Positions 44,601-51,562 of a stretch of 64,000 nucleotides of DNA are shown here, in pieces. Position 1 is the first letter of the stretch, and every line of letters begins with the position of its first letter. The notes beneath the pieces were generated by a model. It ran no database searches and was not told where the DNA came from. It saw only the letters and a list, made by a program, of their open reading frames with translations. Source of the stretch: Babylonia areolata (Eukaryota; Mollusca; Gastropoda; Neogastropoda; Buccinidae); assembly GCF_041734735.1 (NCBI RefSeq), contig NC_134884.1:30435958-30499957 (forward strand), written 5' to 3'. A program made the translations under genes and the position numbers.

Positions 44601-44604
44601 GTGA
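13340..44604 (+). CDS. NAE1: NEDD8-activating enzyme E1 regulatory subunit, complete 18-exon gene
   Basis: NAE1 (APPBP1) pairs with UBA3 to activate NEDD8, which is then passed to UBC12 and cullins. Coding exons: 13340-13398, 15576-15679, 16217-16277, 17364-17466, 17964-18043, 19350-19459, 20195-20304, 21285-21347, 22630-22693, 24270-24361, 25279-25338, 25942-26002, 29886-30034, 38248-38287, 40139-40225, 41359-41498, 43745-43815, 44445-44604. All joins are GT/AG and in phase; the total of 1614 nt encodes 537 residues. The N-terminus has [13 protein letters not shown] and the ThiF-like fold ([25 protein letters not shown]). Mid-protein motifs are [25 protein letters not shown] and RGTIPDM. The C-terminus has [27 protein letters not shown] and NNTYIYNG. 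As the family expects, this half carries no E1 catalytic-cysteine domain. The start is the ATG in AACATGGCGGAG. Exon 14 is only 40 nt, between introns of 8.2 and 1.9 kb. Intron 12 is mostly a tandem array copied from the exon 13 acceptor. Confidence 0.97.
13955..15295 (-). mobile_element. piggyBac-like remnant (about 1.34 kb) with N-terminal transposase piece
   Basis: Left end CCCTTATACCACTTC follows TTAA (13951-13954). The right end, read inward on the minus strand, is CCCTTACACCAAGTGC beside TTCA (15296-15299). Termini and target fit piggyBac. Near the right end GCCTTCA(T/G)AGGCAAACCCCTGCA-like blocks occur twice (15225-15282) as subterminal repeats. On the minus strand 14942-14715 encodes 75 residues starting MNGSPNSQL, with [14 protein letters not shown] and [10 protein letters not shown], the acidic N-terminus typical of piggyBac transposases. 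The catalytic part is missing and replaced by a nested MITE. It sits in NAE1 intron 1. Confidence 0.65.
14105..14663. mobile_element. MITE-like element with 12-bp terminal inverted repeats, nested in the piggyBac remnant
   Basis: Begins GACTCACTTGTG at 14105 and ends with its exact reverse complement CACAAGTGAGTC at 14663. The left end folds on itself, since GACTCACTTGTG is followed by CAAAGTGAGTC at 14121-14131. A (GT)n run lies at 14158-14190. The rest is AT-rich and non-coding. No clear target-site duplication is visible, so the superfamily is open. Confidence 0.65.
15680..17363. repeat. NAE1 introns 2-3: (TA)n microsatellite and AT-rich DNA
   Basis: A pure (TA)n run of about 33 units lies at 16027-16092, 124 bp upstream of exon 3. 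Intron 3 holds only A/T-rich sequence and a polypurine run (16879-16920). No mobile element recognised. Confidence 0.7.
18118..18508 (-). mobile_element. tRNA-derived SINE, family B
   Basis: On the minus strand it reads GACAGGTGCAACAGCCGACT, an A-box-like CCGACTGGTTAAAGCG, B-box GGTTCGAATCAC, GGTGGGTAAATGGTGGAGAT, GATCTCCCAGGTCAACATAT, TTAAAGATCCTGTAATCCAT and GTCAGCGTTCGGTGGGTTAT, ending in a GAAGAAG run. This is the best preserved of five copies (also 21790, 33360, 43990, 61120). It lies in NAE1 intron 5. Confidence 0.88.
18683..18920 (-). mobile_element. SINE family A, partial and diverged
   Basis: Matches the tail and core of family A (ATCTCTGTGTGAAATTTGGG, GGCTGCTCTTCC, TTTTGTTGCTTTGGGT, GTCTCAT) but lacks the tRNA head, stopping at 18920. 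It is preceded by a TGTATTGTACTGT-rich low-complexity stretch (18590-18665) similar to that beside the copy at 8374. Confidence 0.75.
19012..19048. repeat. (GT)n microsatellite
   Basis: About 18 pure GT units, followed to 19115 by a GTATGTTTGTGTTTGTGTAT motif present twice. Confidence 0.9.
19766..19839 (+). repeat. Short dispersed segment family F, copy 1
   Basis: Shares GGTGATCAGCCCTGAAAT and a following GGCCAGGCTGTAAGGAAC-like stretch with 54493-54560. Probably the end of a larger repeat; type unknown. Confidence 0.5.
20343..20466. repeat. GA-rich simple repeat just after NAE1 exon 7
   Basis: About 120 bp of (GA)n with GACA and GGGA interruptions, starting 39 bp downstream of the exon 7 donor. 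Confidence 0.9.
21790..22178 (-). mobile_element. SINE family B, old copy
   Basis: Same order as 18118-18508 in the same orientation but much more diverged. Recognisable parts are CATACTCCATTTTGG, GCTGACATGGATTGCAGGAT, GACCTGGGGGAT, GGGATCAAACCC and AGCTGGCTATTGTACCTGTC. Confidence 0.75.
22228..22606 (+). mobile_element. tRNA-derived SINE, family C, full-length
   Basis: The head GGTGGCAAAATGGTTAAGAT with a decayed B-box is followed by CAAACTGAGCATCTAGT, then the core GAGGCGATAAACCGAGGTCC...GCAAAATTCTGTAGAGGAAATC that is shared with family A. The distinct 3' tail is GCCTGACTAGTGCATTGGG...GCAGATGTGATGTAGCATTTATAGATTTGTC...GAAACTGAAACTG. It sits just upstream of NAE1 exon 9 (acceptor ends at 22629). 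Confidence 0.8.
22738..22786. repeat. (GT)n microsatellite after NAE1 exon 9
   Basis: About 24 GT units with one interruption, 45 bp downstream of the exon 9 donor at 22694. Confidence 0.9.
23050..23380. repeat. ~164-bp tandem duplication carrying a 14-bp palindrome
   Basis: CAACAACAACATAAGACAAC followed by TGCAGGTAC(A)TCTG/GCTG and the palindrome GTTTGCATGCAAAC (23181-23194) recurs 164 bp on (23345-23358), followed both times by TCTG(T/C)CCCATCTTCAGGTA. The two copies are separated by a C-run and (CAA)n-like sequence. Lies in NAE1 intron 9. Confidence 0.85.
23812..24203 (+). mobile_element. Dispersed element family D, copy 2
   Basis: Forward copy of 5206-5550. Shared blocks are AGAACAGCAGAGGAAGCAAC, TGCTGTCCTGGCTGTCTGGG, GGCCAATTGCCCCCAAGGCT, GCAGCACTAAGAGCCAGA, TAGAGTCATAGTC and, after an A/C-rich insert (24045-24108), CTATTGATCATACAGCTCTC followed by ACTTTGCTGTGGGCCCAACTG. 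Lies just upstream of NAE1 exon 10. Confidence 0.7.
24486..24760. repeat. 45-bp tandem repeat, about 6 copies
   Basis: The unit reads ATCAGGATATTGTGCTGAGA then GTTTGTGCTTTGGAACTATC then TTTGT. The last two copies have small insertions or substitutions. Because 45 is a multiple of 3 it opens long repetitive frames, which are not genes. Located about 125 bp downstream of NAE1 exon 10. Confidence 0.93.
26103..26482 (-). mobile_element. SINE family A, full-length, inserted in a GT microsatellite
   Basis: Almost the same sequence as 8374-8754, including the B-box (plus strand GTGATTCGAACC) and the tail hairpin. Flanked on both sides by GT-rich DNA (26022-26090 and 26486-26532), so it landed inside a (GT)n tract. 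It lies 100 bp after the donor of NAE1 exon 12. Confidence 0.92.
26661..29176 (+). repeat. 68-bp minisatellite, 37 units in perfect register, copied from the NAE1 exon 13 splice junction
   Basis: The unit begins GCTGTTTACCGTTGAGTC, continues TTGAACCATCATGCTATATT, TCCTGATCATTGTCATGG and ends TTTATTGTGTAG. The span of 2516 bp equals exactly 37 x 68, so no unit seems to have changed length. The junction of successive units (CATTGTCATGGTTTATTGTGTAG|GCTGTTTACCGTTG, written here with the boundary marked) aligns with the true exon 13 acceptor at 29863-29899 at 32 of 37 positions. Each unit thus holds a TAG|G acceptor, a T-rich stretch and a CTGATCATT that could act as a branch-point. Units differ by a few recurring substitutions. 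Confidence 0.97.
29177..29885 (+). repeat. Decayed exon-proximal units of the 68-bp minisatellite
   Basis: About ten further units with the same order (GCAGGCTGTTTACTG(T/C)TGAGTCTGG...TTTTTTCTGATCATTGT...GATTATTGTGCAG) but with indels, longer T runs and GCAG instead of GTAG at the junctions, closer to the real exon 13 acceptor. The last unit runs directly into the true acceptor TGATTGTGCAG at 29885. Confidence 0.9.
30655..31010 (+). mobile_element. SINE family A, old copy with (GA)n inside
   Basis: The head AGCATTAGCCTAGCGTTAAA has a weak B-box (GGTTTGATTTC), followed by GATGAGATGATAAACCAGTG, GCATGCAATTAGCGCACGCAA and the tail AAATTTCACGCAGAGAAGTC. A GA microsatellite (30944-30971) replaces the middle of the tail. 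Orientation is opposite to the other three copies. Confidence 0.65.
31011..33359. other. NAE1 intron 13, no gene
   Basis: Contains CA-rich simple sequence (31560-31632), T runs at 31914-31930 and 32057-32087, and otherwise featureless AT-rich intronic DNA. Confidence 0.5.
33360..33897 (-). mobile_element. SINE family B with extended 3' tail (~540 bp composite)
   Basis: In minus-strand order: tRNA-like head (33897-33830), the family B body (CTCCCAGGTCAACATATGTG, AAAGATCCTGTAATCCATGT), a CA/GT tract, then GAATGACACAGGAAAC, CCAATGGCAGCTGTCAGTCA, TTGTAAAGCACTTTGAGCTT and GGTTTCTGATCGAAGATAGG ending near ATAAATACCC. The same order, on the opposite strand, occurs at 61120-61690, which defines the full element. 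Confidence 0.8.
34548..34691. mobile_element. Possible solo LTR-like or short inverted-repeat fossil (144 bp)
   Basis: Bounded by TGTAACGA at the left and TCGTTACA at the right, a TG...CA form seen in Ty3/Gypsy-type LTRs, with an AATAAA near 34591. No coding part and no matching flanking duplication are visible. A short TIR element is the alternative. Confidence 0.25.
34692..38247. other. Rest of NAE1 intron 13
   Basis: AT-rich DNA with a poly(A) run at 35529-35553, (ATTT)n-like sequence at 36095-36165, GT-rich stretches (36438-36549) and an imperfect 76-bp tandem duplication at 38001-38140 (ATGAAAGTAGTCATGTACTT at 38015 and 38091). No exon or confident element. Confidence 0.5.
38590..38630. 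repeat. (GT)n microsatellite
   Basis: About 20 GT units in NAE1 intron 14. Confidence 0.9.
38968..39235 (+). mobile_element. SINE-like element, family E
   Basis: A tRNA-like head (TTCATGGTAGAGTTAGGGCT with TTGGACTTCTGATCCGC and a decayed B-box near GTTTCAGCATT) is followed by TTTTCCTCACTCCATCCAGG, TGTGAATGCTTACCTGACTT, GGGGAAGGTTAAAATGG and GAGGACTGGGCCCTG. I recognise this body as a dispersed repeat of marine invertebrates from memory only. Single copy here. Confidence 0.55.
39738..39849 (+). mobile_element. LINE ORF2 C-terminal tail
   Basis: One open frame reads [20 protein letters not shown] and [16 protein letters not shown] before a TGA at 39847. LPSGRRYRxPxxxxxRxxxSFIPxAIxLLN is the standard C-terminal end of several non-LTR retrotransposon ORF2 proteins. 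Over this short stretch the frame is intact, so the relic is younger than the others. In NAE1 intron 14. Confidence 0.7.
40490..40700. promoter_or_regulatory. CpG-rich island-like block in NAE1 intron 15
   Basis: About twelve CpGs in 200 bp, against very few in flanking intron. It contains ACTTCCGG (ETS-type), GCTGCCGG, GAGGGCGCTAGC and ends with CACG|GTAAGTATG, a near-perfect 5' splice site. It may be an alternative promoter with a first exon, or a dispersed repeat carrying such a unit. Confidence 0.4.
41985..42556. repeat. 31-bp minisatellite, about 19 units, with CRE-like and hairpin motif
   Basis: Unit: ACACTGTTTTGACGTCAGCT then TCCCTGAGCTG. Within a unit GTCAGCT and AGCTGAC form a 7-bp stem with a TCCCTG loop. 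The position before the stem varies among TGACGTCA, TGATGTCA and TGACATCA; I count eight exact TGACGTCA. Units 14 and 16 are shortened. Lies in NAE1 intron 16. Confidence 0.95.
42560..43575. mobile_element. TGGAAAAGTC-rich element split by a tRNA-headed insertion (family G)
   Basis: 42565-42680 is built from TGGAAAAGTCTTGGAAAA-like words and resumes at 43495-43570 (GGTATGGAAAA, GGGATGGAAAAAGTATGGAAT). Between them, 42790-43408, read on the minus strand, starts with a tRNA-like head (CTGGTGAAGTGGTTTGTGTC, B-box-like GGTTTGATTCC) and extends to a body that shares TAGTCCACAGGGAA-like, GGCCACACAC and CACTRCTGAG words with 60958-61105. Confidence 0.55.
43990..44322 (-). mobile_element. SINE family B, diverged copy
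   Basis: Same order as 18118-18508: GACTTAGATTATAGGAT, TTGATCTTCTGCGTGTGTAT, GGTTCAGGCGCTAGCAGG, TTGAAACTCAGAACCCTTAG and TAACCAGTTGGCTGTTGCGCCTGTCA. Lies just upstream of the last NAE1 exon. Confidence 0.82.
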
Positions 44605-46397
44605 TCACCCCATACACCCCCTCCCTCATCTACCCACCTCTTTGTGTTAATCTGGCTGAGTGTGTTATATTTATTTTACTTATGTGAAAAATAGACACAG
44701 TTCGTGTATGTCAGACTTATTTGTGTGAACAGATACAGACACAGTTCGTGTGTGCTGGACTTATTTGTGTGAACAGATACATCAGTTGGAGTTACCTTGG
44801 AGTGTGCATGCATGTGAGTGGGTGTTTGTGTACAAGTGTGTGTGATGTGTATATTTGTGGGTTGAGCTGTTATGATTATGCCATGTAAAGAACATGTTTT
44901 TTTAAATCCAGTTGACCATTTAGCAAACTTTGTATTAAGATAATAGGGAGGGAAGAAAAGATTGTCAGGATAGCAGAATGTACTTCTACATGCTTTTTCT
45001 TCTTGCAAAATAGAGATTGCTTCCTGTATCTTTTATAGCAGCAACCTTGAATGAAATGAAGCATGTGTGAAATTTGTTACATGTAGTATGAAGAAAGGAT
45101 TCAGTTGATTTATTGGGCTGTTGCTGAAGAGAATTGAAATTGATGTATAATTAAGAGGGGATGAGTGATACCACTGAAAATAATTTGATGTTAGACTGGG
45201 AACGATGACGGTGAGACTGACACTCTACAGTCATATTTCCTTGTCTGCCCATCTGTGTATGAAAAACAGAGATGTGAGTGGGTGTGTATATATTTGTGTG
45301 TGTTGCATCTATTTGTGGGTTGAGCTGTTATAATTATGCCATGTGAAGAACATGTTTCTCAAAACATTTTGTATTCAATGAGCTTGTCAAGCAACACTGC
45401 AGTGTTATTTTGTTCATCAATTGTCATAGAGAGGAACAGTGGGGAACTAATTTGCAAAATATTTAAGAGTAATGCTGCATATATGATTTGAGGGAAACCA
45501 TGGGGTGGGGTGGGGTCGGTAAGGAGAGAAATCTTGAGGTGCCACATGAACGGTTTTTACCATTCAAAGCCATTATCATCAGGTTGCTCCGCTTTACCAG
45601 AAATAGAGATACACACTTAAACATACACATCAAGTAAACTGCACTCGCAAGCAGAGAAGTTTTGCGATGTACAGAATTGTTATTTAAGCCTATCACTACA
45701 CTGTTGACTGTGTATTTGACAGTGTTTTTTCAGTATTTGACAAGCAGTGTACGTGCCTTTGTTTTCATGTTATTGCTGATAGCAGGGAGAATTTTATTCC
45801 TGGTAGTAGAGAGAATGTTAGTGCTTTTCTGCTGCAGTGCTAGTACTGCTATGTGCTCATGCATCTTGGTCCTTAGATTGCCTTTGTTTATTATCCCTTA
45901 TGTATTGTTTAATGCAAATTACTGTAATCAGATAAACATTGTTCCAGACATGTTTAGATTTTATTTTGAGGATTAAATATATTAAAAACATTAGAACATG
46001 TAAATCATGACCTTTGTGAAGGCTATCCAGGGCACAAGAACAGCTGAGGTGTATTACTTGTTTTGACAAATCTTTGACAGCAGTGATGTCTAACTTACTT
46101 TGAATTTTTTAATTATCTTTTTTTTAATTTTTTTTTTTTTAAAGAGTACCTTTTATGTTGACTGCAGTGGACCAATTGTCACTTGTGTTGGTGGATGTAT
46201 TTTTCATCTAGGTGAACCGTTTCAAGCTGTAAATAACTGATACCCCCCCACCCCCACCTTCCAAGTGGAATGAGTATGGAATAAAGTGGCTGTGAACATG
46301 AGTGACAGAACTAGAAATATTTGGAAATGACTGAAGGTATGTTAGGAGTTAAACAGATCCATCCTCTGACACATACAGGATTGGGATTGATTCATCA
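44605..46397 (+). other. Probable NAE1 3' UTR region with internal duplications
   Basis: GACACAGTTCGTGT...GACTTATTTGTGTGAACAGATACA occurs twice in tandem (44695-44780). A second pair, TTTGTGGGTTGAGCTGTTAT followed by (G/A)ATTATGCCATGT(A/G)AAGAACATGTTT, is at 44854 and 45312. An AATAAA lies at 46280. The transcript end is not known. Confidence 0.5.
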
Positions 46398-46526
46398 TTC
46401 TCAAGGCCTGACTAAGTGTGTTGAGCTACGCTGCTGGTCAAGCATCTGCTTGGCAGATGTGGTGTAGCGTATATGGATTTGTCCGAATGCAGTGATGCCT
46501 CCTTGAGCTACTGAAACTGACACTGA
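46398..46526 (+). mobile_element. SINE family C 3' tail only
   Basis: GGCCTGACTAAGTGTGTTG, GCTGGTCAAGCATCTGCTTG, GCAGATGTGGTGTAGCGTAT, ATGGATTTGTCCGAATGCAG, ending GAGCTACTGAAACTGA. No head or core upstream. Very similar to 55943-56067. Confidence 0.8.
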
Positions 46527-49453
46527 CGAGAACAGTGTGAGTGTGCATGCATGTGTGTGTATTTGTGTGCGCATGCACCAAGGTGATGTGTTTGGATGTT
46601 TCATAAATCAGTCTTTTGAACTGTTATGGATTGTTATGAACATATGGTCAGCAAACTTGACATTTTGCAAATTCTGTTTTTGATGCACGAAGACAGCATG
46701 ATGCTTGCAATATAGCACTTGACAGTTCCAGCACTGCCTGGTGGACAGGTATTGGGAAGGGGAGGTTTCAGCTATTAAGAATATAAGTCCTTGTCTGTAA
46801 ACTGTGTTGGTCATTCAATTCTAGGATGGGAAAAAATGAAACATGGGGAAGGTGTTGCTCTTGTGTGTGTGTGTGTGTGTGTGTGTGCGAGCGTGTGTTA
46901 ATGGACCAGTTTTAACGCAGCTTAGACATTTTGATGTTCAGTTTGAGACTGACTGTGGCCATGACCTTGGCCACAAGATGGACACATGATCAGCATTTCG
47001 CTTTTCTCCTTTCACACACACACAGCCCAAGCAACATTCAGCCACCTTCAGTGAAGGGACAGATGACTCACACAGTACTGTCAGTCAGAATGAAGCCTCC
47101 CAAGTAAACCCTTCTTTTTAAGCCACAGTGGTGATTGTACACCAGCATGACTTGTATTTTGGCATCCTGTGTCAAATTAGTGTGTTCTACACCCAACAGC
47201 AGACTTGAATTCACACCAATTTTTGCCCCTTGCTGTTGTGAGTATCTGGCTTTGTTTGAGAGCAGCTTGGACTGATGGATATGAATTTCAAAACAAATAT
47301 AAGCTTCTAACAAAAAAACAGCTCCTCTCAACCTGGAAGGTCATCACAACCAGAAGCCCAGACCCAGATGATGACTCAAAACTACAAGATATGAAAAACC
47401 TCAACAACAATGTACCTAAGTTTCAAATCAAATGCAACCATGAAACTGAGCTTTAAGTACACAATGTCAAACAATGCCACCCTGAAAACAATTCTTGAAG
47501 ATTCCTCTGGCTTCATGCTACACTGCAAAATGTGTTAGCTGTTTAATCAATTTGTTGGTTGTATTTTTCTGCAGTTCATGTAAAAGGCACAGAAGAATGT
47601 ACCATGCAGTGAGAGCGATGCAGATGATCAATGGTGAAAGACATTGGAGACCTCCTGTTGTATGTGGCTCTCTATTTTACACTGCAAAGTGTGTCACTGT
47701 CAGTGGGTTAATCAACTTCTTCAAGAAAGTTTACACAAATCATATAAAACTGATTACATTCTTGACCAAGAAATTAAAAACAACCCCCCCACCCCCCAAA
47801 AAAAAGCAGGGATCATGAGTGATAACTTTGCTTCATTTACAATTGAAAAAGGCATAGAAAAAAAGTACCTCTGCAGTGTGAGCAACATGAAAGGTCACAC
47901 ACGAGAGATGTGAGGACTTGTTCATTGTAGTCCTATAAATTCTTAAAAGAAATGGCTGCAGTATCCCTGGAAAATGCTGCACTATCAGAAAAAAAAGAAT
48001 GGGACAGTCAAAATCACTTTTCTTGATGGGTCTTGCATGTCCAAATTTCCCTCCATCAAGGCTAGACAAGTGGGCAAACTGGAAAACTATGAAACTTAGT
48101 CAACTTCAACAACTAAAACACCACATGCACACACAGTGTAACACCACATGCACACAAAGTGTGCTTTGCAAAAGGCATGCACAGTACAAAGGAAGTCGGA
48201 ATGAAATGCTCAAAAGTTAAGAGAATCACAACTCAAGACTTCTTCAAATCTGCATCTTTCACTCAGATGTATGGCATTTTTTATTTGCAACAAATTTGTT
48301 TTTCATATGACATGCTGAATAAATTTTAACAACAAATGACTAAGCATACCTATTTTTCCATGACTTGCTTAAAGAATTTTTAACAACATAATTATGACAA
48401 GCATATATGACATGCTTAATAATTTTTAACAACAAATGACAAAGCATCTAACATCAAAACAGTAATCTGACATTGAACAGCTGTTCATGTTTCTTGTGAG
48501 AAAAAGGGAGATATGACATAAGTGCACACCAAGACACATCTGCAACTTAAACTTGGAGGTTCCGCTGAATAGGTTTATGTGCCACAAGAATGAAGAGGCA
48601 GCACATATATTTGGCCATAAAAATCGAACAATGACTTTTTCAGATATCTGCTCATAAAAACAGCACAGACTATGAAGTTTGCACAATCACAGCAACCTCA
48701 CTCTCTGCCTCCCTCCTGTCAGTACTCATGGCTTCTGTATTTCCGGTTAAAAAAGAAAAAGACCCCCCCCCCCCCCTTTTTTTTTTCTTCTGGATTGTAA
48801 TCAGATTAACTGCACTATCAGTGCCTGCAAACCAATATCAAAAACGTGACACAGATAATTACAGCTAACTTTTCAGTTGGTGACATGATTTACTTTGTCC
48901 GCCATCTTGTCTCAAAGTTGGTTTCTGTGGGAAGTGTTCAGCTTACAATGGCTTCTTTAAAATGGATTATCTTGGCAATAAAGTCATGGAAAAGACAGGA
49001 ACAACTTTCAGATATGAACATCTAAATGTTGTCTGGAAACTAATAAGTGAAATTCTGATCCATTGTGGACACTACTGCCTGGCTTAGGTGGAAACGTTTT
49101 TGATTGATTCCAAATTCCATTTAAAAAAAAAAGTGTTCAGACACCAAGTAAAAAAACCCCCAAAAAACAACGTAATGTGGATCAAATGATGCAGTTTGCA
49201 TATTGTCCTTTTGCAGTAAATCAGTTGACATAATTTGTTTATAAATCTATGAATTTTTTTTCATATTTTTGTAACTTACAAGCAAAAAGATTTCTGGCTC
49301 TTTGTACATCATTATGTTAACATGCTTTTGTGTGGCCATTCAGAAAAGCGTATGGAAGTATTTTTGTTGTAAAGTGTCCAGCCATGAAAGTTGTAATGAA
49401 GACAAAAAGAGGCTGAAATTTTGGTAGATATGACCATGAAATTTGCCTGAATG

Positions 49454-49485
<32 letters not shown>

Positions 49486-49868
49486 AAAAAAAGAAAAAGG
49501 AAATGCTTATCAATTCTTGCTGCCTCAGAAGGAATTGTGTTAGTGTTCCAGCACATAAGTTCTGTTTCACAAAAAACCCTTTCTGATATTGAAAAAAAAA
49601 AAGAAAAAAAAAAGACTGACCAATGCAGTTTACACAAACTAATTTTCATGTGTACTAAAGAAAAAAATCATGTTTTTATTATCATTACAACAGATGATCT
49701 TTGAGACAAAATAAGCCAACAGTGCTGTCAACTTGACACCTAGTTCTATGATACGGCTTACAACAACAACAAAAAAAACCATTGTGGAGGCTGATGGTGA
49801 CAACTGGAGAGAGACACATCCATGTTGCTGCCTGGGAAGGTCACAACTTGGGAGAAGTGGGGGTGGGA
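46527..49868. other. Region between convergent NAE1 and PRMT7, no gene
   Basis: GT run at 46866-46887, a TACACTGCAAA(A/G)TGTGT...TTAATCAA pair at 47519 and 47679, a TTTTTAACAACAAATGAC pair at 48326 and 48424, C/T homopolymers at 48763-48785 and an A-run at 49455-49484. The longer open frames here have no recognisable motif, splice pattern or family resemblance. Confidence 0.5.
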
Positions 49869-50548
49869 GGCTGCACTCTTAGAACTGGGATCCTTGGCGC
49901 ATGCTGATGGCACTGACTACAGCTCATCATGTTCCTTTAAAACTGGCTGAGATTCATGTCCACTAACTGAATGTTGAAAGAGCTAAAATTCTAATGGCAA
50001 GAAGCAGATGCCTCTTTGCTTGGAATTCTGAAAGAGTGTTATCATGAACACTTAAGTCTGTCCTTCAGCAGCTCTTCCAAGTACCACGATCAATGCAGCA
50101 CTACAACACAGGTTATCCACAGAACTGACAACTGATTCTCCCTGTTTCTGCTCTCATTTTACCACTATTATTTTCTTAAAGTGAGATACACACACAATCT
50201 ATATAACTGGCTGCACTCTTAGAATTGGGATCCTTGGCCCTTGCTGATGGCACTGACTATATAGCTCATCATGTTCCTTTAAAACTGGAAGAGATTCACA
50301 TCTGCGTACTGGATGTTGAAAAAGCTGAAATTCTATGGCAAGACGAAAATCCCTCTTTGCTTTGAGTTCTGAGCGTCATCATGAACACTTTTAAATCCGT
50401 CCTTCAGCTCTTCGGAGTCCCACGACCTATGCAGCACAACAATACAGGTTATCCACAGAACTGACAACTGATTCTCCCCGTTTCTGCTCTCTTTTTACCA
50501 CTATATATTTTCTCAAACTGAAATACAAATACAGTCTATTAAACTATT
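49869..50548. repeat. 340-bp imperfect tandem duplication
   Basis: GGCTGCACTCTTAGAA(C/T)TGG at 49869 recurs at 50209, and the copies track each other to the end (ACAGGTTATCCACAGAACTG, ACAACTGATTCTCCC(T/C)GT). The copies differ by many substitutions and small indels, so it is not recent. It lies in the PRMT7 3' flank, possibly in its 3' UTR. Confidence 0.93.
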
Positions 50549-51562
50549 CTTATCAGATTCCAGCACTAAACAGATCGGTTGGTTCACCATTGATATAAAG
50601 TTTACTTTCACTCTCCTCTTTGACAGGATTCTTTGATAGTGGTATGACAGCCGTGTCCAACTGGCTGTCTCCATTTTGGACAGCATGTGCTGATTGGTTG
50701 AAAAAGTTGTGGGAGTGGAGAGATTGGGAAAGTCTGGCTGTTGTCGTGCTTGTTCAGTGTCCATCATTATCATCCCACAATTGCACCATGTTTTGTTTGG
50801 CCAGTCTCTTTTTGTCTGTCTCCTCATCAGTTGAAACCCACACCTTTTGTCATGAAGAGCTGACACAGGTCCTCTTTCTTGACTAAAGGTATCTTGACCA
50901 GCTCTTTTACAAGTTTGATTATGCTAAGGAACTGTTATCAATGTTACAGTTGCTACTATTGCACATTTTATACAGAACATGATAAACTGCAGTCTTTGAA
51001 CCACTGACCAGGAATAATTTTTGGGTTAAACAGCGTGGTTATCAGTTACTTCTGCAAGACTTACTGGGGACAAGGGGTAGAAATGCACTGAGACATCTGT
51101 TAACTGCAAAGGCAGTTTGTCACAAATACGAAGATATCTGAAACACTCAAGAAAGGTAACATCACATCCTTGAAAAGCATGAACATCTACAGTAATGCAC
51201 TGTGGTCAGTGGATCTTCACCACAAAAACTGCCAACTGAACTGTAAAATGTTGAGACATTTGCATTCCTGATTTTACTGGGTACCCTGTTGTCTCAAAGT
51301 GTCAGTGGTGCAAACAAACATATCTGTATAACACAGACTAGCATAGAAAAAAGACAAAAACAACAAGCTGCAACTATGTCTGAAATTCTTGCAGTCAAGT
51401 CTCTGATATGAGTAGCAGCTCACCTGTGAAAAACACGTTATTTCCAGGCACCTGGATGTGCTTGATGTGGGAGTTCCAGACACAGAAAGAACTAGCCTCC
51501 CCAGGATCGAAATGCAAAGGGGAGAACCCAATGTCTTACACTCTCTAACAAAAACATAGTGA
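50549..51562. other. PRMT7 3' flank, likely 3' UTR in part
   Basis: No element recognised and no coding exon. A polyadenylation signal could not be fixed on the minus strand. Confidence 0.4.

Noticed and set aside
47200-48250. Gene suggested by several 70-107 codon open frames
   Set aside because: Frames are unrelated to each other, lack splice continuity and show no family motif. A/C-rich composition alone explains them.
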